Source: an uncultured bacterium (GTDB taxonomy: Bacteria; Bacillota; Clostridia; Lachnospirales; Lachnospiraceae). From it: a stretch of 64,000 bases of DNA. Location: contig CAJMNR010000016.1 in the NCBI GenBank assembly GCA_905214875.1, positions 1 through 64,000 of the forward strand, given 5' to 3'. Positions 18,545 to 27,572 of this stretch are shown here, piece by piece. The translations under genes and the position numbers were made by a program. How positions within the stretch are numbered: position 1 is the first letter of the stretch; each line of letters opens with the position of its first letter. Under the pieces are notes generated by a model. The model saw nothing but the letters and a program-made list of their open reading frames with translations, was not told the origin of the DNA and ran no database searches.

Positions 18545-18575
18545 TAAAAAGGTGGTCCCAATAATGGTACCACCC
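18545..18575 (-). terminator. Terminator of the YNK-repeat gene
   Basis: On the minus strand GGTGGTACC pairs with GGGACCACC (partial register shift possible), followed by TTTTTATG. Confidence 0.7.
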
Positions 18576-18581
18576 TCTTTA

Positions 18582-19265
18582 TTACATATATAATGAATAA
18601 TCGTCATCGTCATCATCGCCGTAAAGACCATTTTCATAGCCTTTAGTCCAGTCGATGTTGTTCGTTCTTTTTCTCTTCATTTGAGGACGATTACTTTTTT
18701 CTTTTTTGCTTTCCTGATTCTTTTTCTGCATTGCTTTCTTTTCTTTCTCAAGACGCTTTGCAGCTACAAACTTATCAGGTTGTACCTCTTTATCCCTAGA
18801 TGCAGATTTCGCAGTTTTTTGGTCTCTTCCATTGCCCTTAGCAAAACGATTACCTTCGTAATCATCATCCTTGCCGTAGCCACCTTTATTCATGTCTCGC
18901 CCATAAGAATTAGGTTTTCTATCTTTGTTGTAAGGTCTGCTTTGACCATCTTTGTTATATGGTCTGCTTTGTCCGTCTCTATTGTACGTTCTTTCACCTT
19001 TGTTATAAGGTCTATCACTACGATTGTAGCTTCTTTCGCCTCTTTCAGAACCTTCACCATTATGTTCAGTGCGTTCTCCTCTGTTATATGGTTTGTCAGA
19101 CTTGTTGTATGGACGATTACCTTTGTTATAGCTTCCTTCTGACTTATTATAGGATTTCTCGCTCTTGTTGTAGCTCCTATTTTGACTAGCACCTCTGTTA
19201 CCTCTGTTGTCCTCACGGCGCGCATTTTCTTTTGGTCTGCTATCATTAGCATTGGTTGTAACCAC
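18582..19265 (-). CDS. Disordered YNK/YNR-repeat basic protein
   Basis: This 227-residue protein starts at GTG (19265), eight bases after AGAGGAG. Residues about 25-125 are built from short repeats of the type SYNKSE, PYNKGE, TYNRDG and SRPYNKDG. The rest is lysine/arginine-rich (AAKRLEKEKKAMQKKNQ) and ends in IDWTKGYENGLYGDDDDDDY. No globular domain or signal peptide is seen. The composition suggests an RNA- or ribosome-associated disordered protein, but this is only inference. It has its own ribosome binding site and terminator, so it is a real gene. Confidence 0.75.
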   Translation of the reverse strand: MVTTNANDSRPKENARREDNRGNRGASQNRSYNKSEKSYNKSEGSYNKGNRPYNKSDKPYNRGERTEHNGEGSERGERSYNRSDRPYNKGERTYNRDGQSRPYNKDGQSRPYNKDRKPNSYGRDMNKGGYGKDDDYEGNRFAKGNGRDQKTAKSASRDKEVQPDKFVAAKRLEKEKKAMQKKNQESKKEKSNRPQMKRKRTNNIDWTKGYENGLYGDDDDDDYSLYM

Positions 19266-19538
19266 GAAATGTTCTCCTCTCTCATTCTATAAAGATTTAC
19301 ACTTACCTATTTTATGCTATTTTAGTTTATTGTCAATATTTTTTTACTATTTTATACTTAATAAATCGTAGAAATCTTCCTCTTCTACATATATTATGCA
19401 CAAAATTAGGTAATGGACTCTATTATCTATCGGCATTATATGAAATATCTTTACATTTAATACCTTGCAATTTTAAATCTTTTCTGTTACATTCAATGTA
19501 AGTGAATACACACTTAATAAATTAATGAGGTAAACCAA

Positions 19539-19859
19539 ATGAATGAAAAAGATTTAAACTTAGAGCTTGGTCTTAAAGATGATGAAGAAATGACTGTAAC
19601 TCTTACATTAGATGATGATTCAGAACTTGAATGTGCTGTTGTAGCCATCTTCCCAGTTGCTGAAAGACAATATATCGCATTACTTCCTTTAGAAGAAGGA
19701 TCTGACGAAGTATTCTTATATCGTTTCAAGAAAGACGGCGACGATATGCAATTAGAAAATATCGAAGACGATGAAGAATTCGAAGAGGTAGCTGAAGCTT
19801 ATGATTCTTTAATTGATGATATGGAATATGATGAAATGTTAAGTGACGACGAAGAGTAA
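19539..19859 (+). CDS. DUF1292 family acidic protein
   Basis: This is a 106-residue, strongly acidic protein. The DUF1292 core is visible in LTLDDDSELECAVVAIFPVAERQYIALLPLE and VFLYRFKKDG. The family (YrzB-like) is widespread in Firmicutes and has no proven function. The tail ends in DDEE at a TAA that sits inside a three-unit 18-base tandem repeat (see findings). GAGG lies nine bases before the start. It is monocistronic and ends at a terminator shared with the convergent nucleotidase. Confidence 0.85.
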   Translation: MNEKDLNLELGLKDDEEMTVTLTLDDDSELECAVVAIFPVAERQYIALLPLEEGSDEVFLYRFKKDGDDMQLENIEDDEEFEEVAEAYDSLIDDMEYDEMLSDDEE

Positions 19860-19900
19860 ATCTTCATCGAAGAGCAAATTTTCTTCGAAGAGCAAATCTT
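19845..19900 (+). repeat. 18-bp tandem repeat across the DUF1292 stop codon
   Basis: Three successive units of the form GAAGAG-(T/C)AAAT-(C/T)TTC begin near 19851, 19869 and 19887. The first unit has TAA where the next two have CAA. Confidence 0.75.
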
Positions 19901-19927
19901 CGATAATATCCTTTCGTTTCAATCGAA

Positions 19928-19984
19928 AGAAAAGGGCATCTGCATCCCAATGGAGTAATCCTCTGGGATACAGATGCCCTTTTG
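19928..19984. terminator. Bidirectional terminator, DUF1292 gene / 5'-nucleotidase
   Basis: AAAAGGGCATCTGcATCCCA on the left is matched by TGGGATaCAGATGCCCTTTT on the right around a 13-base loop, between convergent genes. Confidence 0.88.
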
Positions 19985-19988
19985 CTAT

Positions 19989-21482
19989 TTACTTAACAGT
20001 AATCACTTCTCCATTACTTTGTTCAAAGTAATCCATGATCAGTTCTACCATTTCCGTATTAATTTCTTTTACTACTGGACACTCTTGATATACCGGATAA
20101 TTTCCTGCACCGCTCGCACGATAGTTATTCACACATACAGTAAGGACTTCATCTTCTTTAATATCATTTCCTTGATATTTCATGGACGTAATTCTCTGTC
20201 CAATCTCTTTTTCAGGATCGATGGTATATTCAATTCCTGCGTAGAAATCATAATTATAATGTTCTACCTTTGGTTCTAAGAATGCTTTGGAAACACAAAG
20301 GTTCCCTTCTTCATCAAATGCAAAGTATTCGGCACTTCTCTCCATAGCCTGACGAAGTTTTGCACCTGTAATTTCAAATACTACAAGCGTATTTGGGTAT
20401 GGATACGTTGCAATGATGTCTCTTCTTGTTACCATTGAATTAAAGCCTTTAATTTCATTTGCAAGGCTTACTGCAGATGCTTTCGCACCAGAGTAGTGTA
20501 ACTGGATTTGGTTGATAAAGCTTGCAATCTTGTTTCCTTCTTTGGCCATCTTAATCTTACTTTCTGGAAGTAATGGTGTTTCAAGTTTTCCAACTACATT
20601 ATCTAACCAATCTTGTACCTTTTCTTCAATCTCCATAAATGGAGCAACTTTTTCTGCTTCAAAGGTACTGTCTGCTTTCTTTAACTGAGAACTAATTTTG
20701 TTCTCTGTCCCGTCCATTAAAACTTCGATACAGTGATATTCTGTTCCGTTCTCTTTTGGCTGTACTACATAAGTTCCATGAACGTACTGTCCTTCAATTG
20801 ACATATGCTGATGTCCTGTTAAAAGAATATCAAAATCTAATTCCTCACAGATTTTATAAGCAACATTCTCTGTTGACTCAGATAAAAGTTCCTTTGTCTC
20901 GAGATTGCGCTCGAATCCTCCGTGGTAAACACCGATCGTAAGGTCTACATTCCCTTTTAATTCTTCTAGTGCCTTCTTTGCTTCTTCAAATGGATTCACA
21001 ATGGAAATACCTTTGATGTTTTCAGGTTTTTCCCATACATTAACGTAGTCAGTTACGATTCCCACTACGCCCACTCGAACGCCATTTTCAAGCACCTTAA
21101 TTTGATAAGGGAACATATGCTTACCATCTTTGTCAATTACATTCTGACAGATACAGGATGCATTTAACTTTGTTACATATTCATTTAAATACTCCATACC
21201 ATAATTAAAGTCATGATTTCCAAGTGTAACAAAATCATATCCACAAAGGTTCATCATATCTGCAATCGGCTGATTGGAGTTTAATTCTTTCTGACAGTAA
21301 TAAGCAAATGCACTTCCTTGAAGTATATCACCACCGTCAATGATTAACGTATTACCGTCTTTTTCATACTGGCTGGCACATCGTAATGCGCCAAGGTTTC
21401 TGTTTGTACGGTCTGCGTAACTCGTATCAAAGAAATATCCATGAAGATCTGACGTAAAATAAATCTTAATTTTTTGTTCCAT
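19989..21482 (-). CDS. 5'-nucleotidase / UshA-family metallophosphoesterase
   Basis: This 497-residue protein has an N-terminal calcineurin-like metallophosphatase domain with metal ligands in TSDLHGYFF, IDGGDILQG, LGNHDFNYG and LLTGHQHMS. A C-terminal 5'-nucleotidase domain (about 320-497) includes SLANEIKGF and NNYRASGAGNYPVY. Unlike the usual secreted UshA/YfkN proteins it begins MEQKIKIYFTSDLHG with no signal peptide or anchor, so it is probably cytosolic. It is the last gene of the phn-type operon, three bases after phnE. It may hydrolyse an imported phosphoester or nucleotide. Confidence 0.88.
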   Translation of the reverse strand: MEQKIKIYFTSDLHGYFFDTSYADRTNRNLGALRCASQYEKDGNTLIIDGGDILQGSAFAYYCQKELNSNQPIADMMNLCGYDFVTLGNHDFNYGMEYLNEYVTKLNASCICQNVIDKDGKHMFPYQIKVLENGVRVGVVGIVTDYVNVWEKPENIKGISIVNPFEEAKKALEELKGNVDLTIGVYHGGFERNLETKELLSESTENVAYKICEELDFDILLTGHQHMSIEGQYVHGTYVVQPKENGTEYHCIEVLMDGTENKISSQLKKADSTFEAEKVAPFMEIEEKVQDWLDNVVGKLETPLLPESKIKMAKEGNKIASFINQIQLHYSGAKASAVSLANEIKGFNSMVTRRDIIATYPYPNTLVVFEITGAKLRQAMERSAEYFAFDEEGNLCVSKAFLEPKVEHYNYDFYAGIEYTIDPEKEIGQRITSMKYQGNDIKEDEVLTVCVNNYRASGAGNYPVYQECPVVKEINTEMVELIMDYFEQSNGEVITVK

Positions 21483-21485
21483 CTT

Positions 21486-22292
21486 TTATCCTCTTGCTAA
21501 CTTCACACGAATCTTTGTTGAAATAAATTCAATGATTAAGATTAAGACAATAAGGCCTGCTAAGATTGCGCCTACTTGATTCCAACGATAAGAGTTCATC
21601 GCGAAAATCAGTGGTGCACCGATACCGCCGGCACCTACAAGACCAAGTACTGTCGCATCTCTTAAGTTCATATCAAAACGATAGATTAATGTGGACATAA
21701 AGTCTGCAAATAACTGTGGAAGAATACCATAACGGATTTTTTGGAATGTTGTACATCCCGCTGCATCTAAGGATTCTAAAATCTTAGTGTCTAAGTCTTC
21801 GATGCTTTCGATAAACATTTTTGAAATCATACCGATGGAGCAAAGAGACATTGTCATAAGACCTGCGAATGCACCTGGTCCTGTAACACGTATAAACATT
21901 AAACCGTAGATAAATGTTGGTACTGTACGTACGGCCATAATGAATACACGTACTACTAAAGCGATTGGCTTTGGCATAAGGTTAGATGCTGCTAAAAAGG
22001 ATAATGGTACTGAGAATACCGCACCTACGATAGTACCTAAGAATGCGATACACATTGTTTCTAATAATAAATAGGCAACTCCTGATGTGGAGAAATCTAA
22101 TAACATATCCATGTCAGGATGGAAGATACCGCTGATAATATTCTTTGCAACACCCATACCGGATTCTGTCGTGCTAAATGATACTGTATCAGATGACCAT
22201 ACGATTAAGCCTACAACAATAAATGCAATTACGAATTTTACAATCCATAATTTAGGCTGTTCTTCATATTTTTTAATAATCTTTTGATTCAT
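21486..22292 (-). CDS. phnE: Phosphonate-type ABC transporter permease (second PhnE)
   Basis: This is a 268-residue permease with about six membrane segments. The coupling-loop motif LDAAGCTTFQKIRYGILPQL (about 181-200) and ATVLGLVGAGGIG are those of PhnE. It starts 11 bases after the first phnE copy, suggesting a heterodimeric channel. The substrate is a phosphonate, phosphite or phosphate ester by family. The motif evidence is strong; the exact ligand is unknown. Confidence 0.9.
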   Translation of the reverse strand: MNQKIIKKYEEQPKLWIVKFVIAFIVVGLIVWSSDTVSFSTTESGMGVAKNIISGIFHPDMDMLLDFSTSGVAYLLLETMCIAFLGTIVGAVFSVPLSFLAASNLMPKPIALVVRVFIMAVRTVPTFIYGLMFIRVTGPGAFAGLMTMSLCSIGMISKMFIESIEDLDTKILESLDAAGCTTFQKIRYGILPQLFADFMSTLIYRFDMNLRDATVLGLVGAGGIGAPLIFAMNSYRWNQVGAILAGLIVLILIIEFISTKIRVKLARG

Positions 22293-22303
22293 TTTACTGC
22301 CTC

Positions 22304-23125
22304 CTATGTCAATTTCTTTCTAATGTAATGACTTAAGGATTCAATGACTAATACGGATAAGAATAAGATTACTAAAATCATTCCTACACTGTCATATTCT
22401 CTCCAACCGATTTTTTCATTTAGGATCAAGCCAAGTCCACCTGCACCTACGTATCCAAGGATGGATGCATATCTTACGTTACCTTCAAAACAGAATAAGC
22501 ATACGGAAATATATGCTGGTAATACTTGAGGAAGGATTGCTGACATAAATGCATACATTTTGTTTGCACCCATTGCTTCCATTGCTTCAAATGATCCCAT
22601 GTTTACTGTTTCAATTTGTTCGTATAACTGTTTTCCAACATAAGCAAATGTAAATACTGCAATTGCTACAGTTCCTGCCATTGTCCCAAGACCCCAGATA
22701 TAAGTTGCAATTAATGCAATTACAAGAGTTGGAAGTGTACGAACGATACTTAAGAAGAAACGTACGATACTTAAGATGACTCTGTTTGTTACAACGTTGC
22801 TAGATGCAAGAATTGCAAATGGAATTGCAAATACTCCACCAATGATGGAACCTAATAAGGACATCTTGATTGTGTCAAATAACGGCTGCCAGATATGTGA
22901 AAGATAGCTTGTATTTGGCGGAAACATTTGTCCAAGGATTACAAAAAACTGTCTTCCATTCTTCATTAATGTTGACATGTTAAATCCTGTAATCTGTACA
23001 GAAAGTACAGTCGCAAGTAAGATTAAAACGATTACAATCGGAGCTCTTGTGAACTTTTCTTCTACAACTTTTCCGTTGGAAAGCTCTATCTTACGAGGCT
23101 TAAAGATCTTATCGTAAATTCCCAT
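22304..23125 (-). CDS. phnE: Phosphonate-type ABC transporter permease (first PhnE)
   Basis: This 273-residue permease has a longer charged N-terminus than its neighbour and about six membrane helices. The coupling-loop motif MEAMGANKMYAFMSAILPQVL and YASILGYVGAGGLG are diagnostic for PhnE. It starts three bases after phnC ends, so translation is likely coupled. It pairs with the following PhnE. Confidence 0.9.
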   Translation of the reverse strand: MGIYDKIFKPRKIELSNGKVVEEKFTRAPIVIVLILLATVLSVQITGFNMSTLMKNGRQFFVILGQMFPPNTSYLSHIWQPLFDTIKMSLLGSIIGGVFAIPFAILASSNVVTNRVILSIVRFFLSIVRTLPTLVIALIATYIWGLGTMAGTVAIAVFTFAYVGKQLYEQIETVNMGSFEAMEAMGANKMYAFMSAILPQVLPAYISVCLFCFEGNVRYASILGYVGAGGLGLILNEKIGWREYDSVGMILVILFLSVLVIESLSHYIRKKLT

Positions 23126-23128
23126 TTC

Positions 23129-23881
23129 TTATTTCTCCTCCGGAAGATTTCCTGCATAAATCTCATTAAGGATTTCTTGTGTTACCTCTTTGGATGGTCC
23201 ATCGTATACGATTTTACCAGCACGGATACCGATGATTCTATCTGTATACTCTAATGCTAATTCTACATGGTGGATATTGATTAAGATGGACATGTTCATC
23301 TCTTTGTTGATTTTCTTAAAGTCATCCATAACCTGTTTTGCAGTGATTGGATCAAGTGCTGCGACTGGTTCATCGGCTAAGATGATTTCTGGTTTTTGTG
23401 CTAACGTTCTTGCTAAAGCTACACGTTGTTGCTGTCCACCTGATAATTGATCAGCTCTGATGTAGGCTTTATCAAGGATTCCTACTTTGTCTAACGCTTC
23501 TAATGCTGCAATCTTATGCTCTTTAGTGAAAACTCCTAATAATACTCTCCAGAATGGCATATCTGGCACATTTGCAGTAAGTACGTTACGAATTACTGAA
23601 GTTCTACTTACTAAGTTAAAAGATTGGAATACCATACCAACCTTTCTTCTGAATTTTCTTAATTCTTTACCTTTTAAGTTTTTGATTTCTTTTCCATCAA
23701 CAATTAGTTCCCCGGACGTAATTCCATGCATACGGTTTACGGATCTTAAAAGAGTTGACTTTCCTGCTCCTGATAAGCCGATGATTCCCACAAATTCTCC
23801 TTGGTTAATTTCTAGATTGATGTTATCTAGTCCTTTTACACCATTCGAATAAATTTTTGATACATTCTTAAACTGAATCAT
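23129..23881 (-). CDS. phnC: Phosphonate-type ABC transporter ATPase PhnC
   Basis: This 250-residue ABC ATPase has Walker A GLSGAGKSTLL, the signature LSGGQQQRVALARTL, Walker B PEIILADEPVAALDP and the switch ILINIHHVELAL. SVNRMHG and VFQSFNLVSRTSVIRNVL are typical of PhnC. It energises the two PhnE permeases. A terminator lies between it and the phnD gene upstream, which should make the binding protein more abundant than the rest. Confidence 0.92.
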   Translation of the reverse strand: MIQFKNVSKIYSNGVKGLDNINLEINQGEFVGIIGLSGAGKSTLLRSVNRMHGITSGELIVDGKEIKNLKGKELRKFRRKVGMVFQSFNLVSRTSVIRNVLTANVPDMPFWRVLLGVFTKEHKIAALEALDKVGILDKAYIRADQLSGGQQQRVALARTLAQKPEIILADEPVAALDPITAKQVMDDFKKINKEMNMSILINIHHVELALEYTDRIIGIRAGKIVYDGPSKEVTQEILNEIYAGNLPEEK

Positions 23882-23921
23882 AAGATCTCCTTTTCTACTA
23901 ATAAAACGTTAGGTTTTACCT

Positions 23922-23955
23922 AAAAACAGGAATAAGCCATTTTGTGACTTATCCC
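23922..23955 (-). terminator. Terminator between phnD and phnC
   Basis: On the minus strand GGGATAAG pairs with CTTATTCC and is followed by TGTTTTT. Partial termination here would separate binding-protein from transporter expression. Confidence 0.72.
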
Positions 23956-23970
23956 TGCGTACCGACTATA

Positions 23971-25017
23971 TTATTTTGATGCGCTTAATTGTTTAATTAA
24001 TTCTTGTGCATCTCTTTCTTTATCATAGTCAGATGATTGTGCTGTTTGGTATCCTTCATGAGTATAGATAGAGATTACTTCTTTACCTTCCTCTGTATTA
24101 CCAATATTAATAAATGCTTTTTGGATTGCTTCTTTTAATTGATCATCCATTTTAGTTGATGTTTTGCTTACACAAATTGTATCGTTGTAAATTGGATCTG
24201 TAACAGCAATTACATTTGTATCTTCCCAGATAGAATTTGTACAACCAAATTCAGTTGTCCATTTTTCTTCATAATCTCTTCTAGCATCTGCATAAGTAAG
24301 AAGAACATCTACTTGACCAGATGCAAGTCTTGCGAATGCACTACCATAAGAATCTGATTGAACAGCGCTTGAAAGATCTGTAATTCCTTTACCGAATTGA
24401 TCTTGTAACCAAAGACTTGGATAGATATATCCTGCTGGTGAGGAAGAAGACATAACGCTCCAGTTTGCACTGTTTACGTCATCCCAAGTTAATGCTTCTC
24501 CAGCATTTACTTTAGCTGCAAGTTCTTTACCTTTTGCAGATGGACCTGCAATTGCTAATGCACGGTAGGAAACTGCTTGTTTGTCAGTTTTTTCAGTTGC
24601 TTTTCCATCATTCCAGTCTTTTGCTTCGTTAGAATCTTTATTAAATCCACTACGAGTTGCTGTTAAAATAACATCTGCGCCATCATCGTAAAGTACATAA
24701 GTACCACCAGGAACAAAACCGATATCTGCTGTACCTGCAGATAATGCTTCACCTACTGCTTCGAATGTAGTACCTACTGAAATATTTACATTTTCAACTG
24801 CGTAACCTTGTGCTGAAAGTTCCTCTTTTAACATGTCTTTTAATGGTTCTGTTGCAGTAACAATTTCTTCTGGTTCTCTAGATGGTACGAAATACACATT
24901 AAGATCATCTACGATTACTTTACCGTCTTCTGTTACTGTGTCTTTCTTACCGCAGCCTGCTAGAGAACTTACGCATAGCATTGCTACTAATGCAGCTGAA
25001 ATAAATTTCTTTTTCAT
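23971..25017 (-). CDS. phnD: Phosphonate-type ABC transporter substrate-binding lipoprotein
   Basis: This 348-residue type II binding protein has a lipoprotein signal peptide ending in SSLAGCG, lipidated at about C22. The domain start LNVYFVPSREPEEI, the SAGTADIGFVPGGTY loop, and SSSPAGYIYPSLW are typical of the PhnD/PtxB/SsuA-like group. It is the first gene of the cluster phnD-phnC-phnE-phnE-nucleotidase. No C-P lyase genes are present in the window, so phosphonate catabolism cannot be claimed; phosphate, phosphite or a phosphoester are equally possible ligands. Confidence 0.9.
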   Translation of the reverse strand: MKKKFISAALVAMLCVSSLAGCGKKDTVTEDGKVIVDDLNVYFVPSREPEEIVTATEPLKDMLKEELSAQGYAVENVNISVGTTFEAVGEALSAGTADIGFVPGGTYVLYDDGADVILTATRSGFNKDSNEAKDWNDGKATEKTDKQAVSYRALAIAGPSAKGKELAAKVNAGEALTWDDVNSANWSVMSSSSPAGYIYPSLWLQDQFGKGITDLSSAVQSDSYGSAFARLASGQVDVLLTYADARRDYEEKWTTEFGCTNSIWEDTNVIAVTDPIYNDTICVSKTSTKMDDQLKEAIQKAFINIGNTEEGKEVISIYTHEGYQTAQSSDYDKERDAQELIKQLSASK

Positions 25018-25385
25018 TTACTCTACTCCTTTAATTCACTTACATTTATTAATTGTGATACATTAATCACAGACAAGACTCTGTCGAGTCTTGTCGACTA
25101 GTGTACTATCGTGTCGTTATCGGTATATTAACACACATGTATATCCCGCGACAAGTTTTTTATTCAAGCAATCACAGGTAATTTTTTTTGTATTTTGTTT
25201 AATATTAACTGTGTCATTTTTTTAACATAAAATAATTTATTCATTTTTCATAATTTTCAGCTAAAAATACCGTTTTTCTACTAATAAATTAATGCAAACA
25301 TACTTTTTTTGTATGTAAGATTTTTACATTTTTATGTATTGACATTTCAAATGTCTTAATCAAGGAGTTTCGCAGAGAAAATACC
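25018..25385 (-). promoter_or_regulatory. Upstream region of the phn-type operon with two dyads
   Basis: A 368-base AT-rich stretch. Nearest phnD is TGTGAT-N6-ATCACA (25054-25071), followed by GACAAGACTC-TGTC-GAGTCTTGTC (25072-25095), a perfect 10-bp hairpin. Both would lie in the 5' leader or over the promoter of phnD. The remainder (25140-25380) is A/T-rich with no convincing frame. No Pho-box could be recognised. Confidence 0.5.
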
Positions 25386-25423
25386 TATGAAAAAAAAGAG
25401 CCGGATAACTCCAGCTCTTTACT
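25386..25423 (-). terminator. Terminator of the UvrD-like helicase gene
   Basis: On the minus strand AAAGAGCTGG pairs with CCGGCTCTTT and runs into eight T, starting at the stop codon. Confidence 0.85.
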
Positions 25424-27433
25424 TTACTTCTCTTCTCCTAACTTTAACAGTTGGTTTCCGAGACAATATTTTATATCTAATATCTTTGGATTTGGGAACT
25501 TCGGAAATTCTACCGTAAGCTTTCCTTTTTCCTTTGCAAGAATCTTACCAGTACCATAATTTTTGTGTTCCACTGTTACTCCGACTTCTAAATCGCCTTC
25601 ACTCAAATACAGCTCTCGAACAAATCTTGATACTGCCAATTTCTTGTTATAACGCTCTTTCACCCAGTAGATATGAAGGAATCGCTTCGCACGGGTCATT
25701 GCAACATAAAACATGCGGCGTTCCTCTTCCAAATCTTCATCAAGGATTGCCTTATGGTGAGGCGTGATTTCCTCATTTGCATCAATAATAAATACAATTT
25801 CATATTCTAGCCCTTTTGAAGAATGCATTGTCGCAAGACTGATTCCATCTGCATTATTTTGATAACGCTCTTTGATCTGCTTTTGCAGTTCCTCTTTGTA
25901 GTCGTCCATATGTTGGAACCACTCATCATACGTCTTAAATGGCTTTGCTGCCTCTGCGATTTCATTTAACGTATCAATAAGCTCTTCGACCTTGATTCGT
26001 CGAAACGTTGCATATTCATTTAAATACTCCTCGTATCCGATTGCTTTACGAATATAGTAAATTGCAGAATACGGATCCATATCCTTAATCATGTCTAAAT
26101 CATATTCTAACTTGTTAATGCGATCGAACATCCATGTACGGTCAGAATAATACGAACGAATCTGCGTAAAGTCTACAAATGTATTAGGCACACAATCCCT
26201 GCTAAAATAGCGGTTTGGACGGTTCATAATCTGTAGAAACGTATTACGGTCACGATTTCCACAAGCAAATCGAATATAATCAATCAGGTTCTTTGCAATC
26301 CAGTGCTCATAAATATTTGGAATCGAATCTTTCATCTTAAATGGAAGATTATATTCTAACAGCTTTTCAATTAGGCTTCGAGGCTGAATATTGGTACGGA
26401 AAAGAATTGCCATATCCGAATACTCATAGCCTTCTTTTTTATATGCCGCAATCTTATCTAGGATTTCTTTATTTTCCTCTGGAAGCGTTGCAAATTCTTT
26501 TAATTTAATAGCATCACCTTCGCCACGCACCGTTGAAATATTTTTTGCAAAACGCTTTTGATTATTTTTTATCAATCTGGAAGCACCAGCAACAATCTTT
26601 TCTGTCGAACGATAATTAATATCTAATAATACCTGTTTTGCTTCCGGATAGTCTTTTGTAAAATTCAGCATAATCTCTGGTTTCGCCCCGCGGAATCGAT
26701 AAATCGACTGATCATCGTCACCAACGATAAATAAGTTATCCTCTGGCTTTGCAAGCATCTCGATAATCTTATACTGAAGCGTATTGATATCCTGAAACTC
26801 ATCAATCAGAATATACTGATATCTCTTCTGCCAGATGCTTAAGATATCTTTTCTCTCTTTAAATAACTCATACGTAAATACAAGCATATCATCAAAGTCA
26901 ATTAAATTATGACGACGTAAATAGTCATCATAGGCATGATAGATTTTCTTAAAGATTTCTTCCGAACAGTTAATCGAATAATAGTGTTCCAAGGAAAGCA
27001 TGTCCCCTTTTACAAGGCTGACTTCCCCTTGAATTCCAGAGATAAAGTCTGCTTCATCTTCGATTTCTAACTCCATACTACGAATCAACTCTTTAAAGAA
27101 CTGCTGTCTCTGCTCTTCACGAATGATATTGCTCGCATTAAATCCATACGCATATTTTAATATTTGAAAGAATACTGCATGAAACGTTCCAAAATGAACC
27201 CCTGTCCTATTTCGTCCCATCAGGCGTTCAAAGCGTTCCTGCATCTCTATTGCTGCTGCCTTTGTAAATGTAATAACTAAGATATTATTTGGATTTACAT
27301 GATGTTCTTCTATTAAAGTTTTTGCTCTTGTCGTAATTACAAATGTCTTCCCCGAACCTGGACCTGCAAGTACAAGCATCGGCCCTTTGTTATGCGCAAT
27401 CGCTTCTGCCTGTGCCTTATTCACTTTATTCAT
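25424..27433 (-). CDS. UvrD/PcrA-family SF1A DNA helicase
   Basis: This 669-residue helicase has the Q-motif NKAQAEAI, Walker A LAGPGSGKTFVI (about 23-34), motif II ILIDEFQDINTLQ, motif III VGDDDQSIYRFRGA, motif IV LDINYRSTEKIV, motif V LATMHSSKGLEYEIVFI and motif VI RRMFYVAMTRAK. The C-terminus (GVTVEHKNYGTGKIL) is a Tudor-like fold found in PcrA. It is shorter than most PcrA proteins (about 720-750). It should translocate 3' to 5' on single-stranded DNA. It is monocistronic. Confidence 0.92.
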   Translation of the reverse strand: MNKVNKAQAEAIAHNKGPMLVLAGPGSGKTFVITTRAKTLIEEHHVNPNNILVITFTKAAAIEMQERFERLMGRNRTGVHFGTFHAVFFQILKYAYGFNASNIIREEQRQQFFKELIRSMELEIEDEADFISGIQGEVSLVKGDMLSLEHYYSINCSEEIFKKIYHAYDDYLRRHNLIDFDDMLVFTYELFKERKDILSIWQKRYQYILIDEFQDINTLQYKIIEMLAKPEDNLFIVGDDDQSIYRFRGAKPEIMLNFTKDYPEAKQVLLDINYRSTEKIVAGASRLIKNNQKRFAKNISTVRGEGDAIKLKEFATLPEENKEILDKIAAYKKEGYEYSDMAILFRTNIQPRSLIEKLLEYNLPFKMKDSIPNIYEHWIAKNLIDYIRFACGNRDRNTFLQIMNRPNRYFSRDCVPNTFVDFTQIRSYYSDRTWMFDRINKLEYDLDMIKDMDPYSAIYYIRKAIGYEEYLNEYATFRRIKVEELIDTLNEIAEAAKPFKTYDEWFQHMDDYKEELQKQIKERYQNNADGISLATMHSSKGLEYEIVFIIDANEEITPHHKAILDEDLEEERRMFYVAMTRAKRFLHIYWVKERYNKKLAVSRFVRELYLSEGDLEVGVTVEHKNYGTGKILAKEKGKLTVEFPKFPNPKILDIKYCLGNQLLKLGEEK

Positions 27434-27524
27434 CTAGTTTCTCCCTCATATCTGTTAATCTCTCATAATTTCTGCATTCTATCATATCATAAAATAATAC
27501 TTCTTAAAAGATAAAGTATTTTAC

Positions 27525-27557
27525 AAAAAAAGAGCCCATATAGTTTCTATATGGGCT
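27525..27557 (-). terminator. Terminator of gltX
   Basis: On the minus strand GAGCCCATATAG pairs perfectly with CTATATGGGCTC and is followed by seven T. Confidence 0.88.
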
Positions 27558-27572
27558 CCAATAGAATTTTTA

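Noticed and set aside
18681..19142. Long frame opposite the YNK-repeat gene
   Set aside because: It is the antisense of a codon-periodic repeat; the minus frame has the start signals and terminator.
19989..25017. Phosphonate degradation cluster
   Set aside because: Only transport genes and a phosphoesterase are present; no C-P lyase or phosphonatase gene is found.
25054..25071. TGTGAT-N6-ATCACA as a Crp/Fnr site
   Set aside because: The TGTGA and TCACA halves are eight bases apart, not six, so the classical site is not met.
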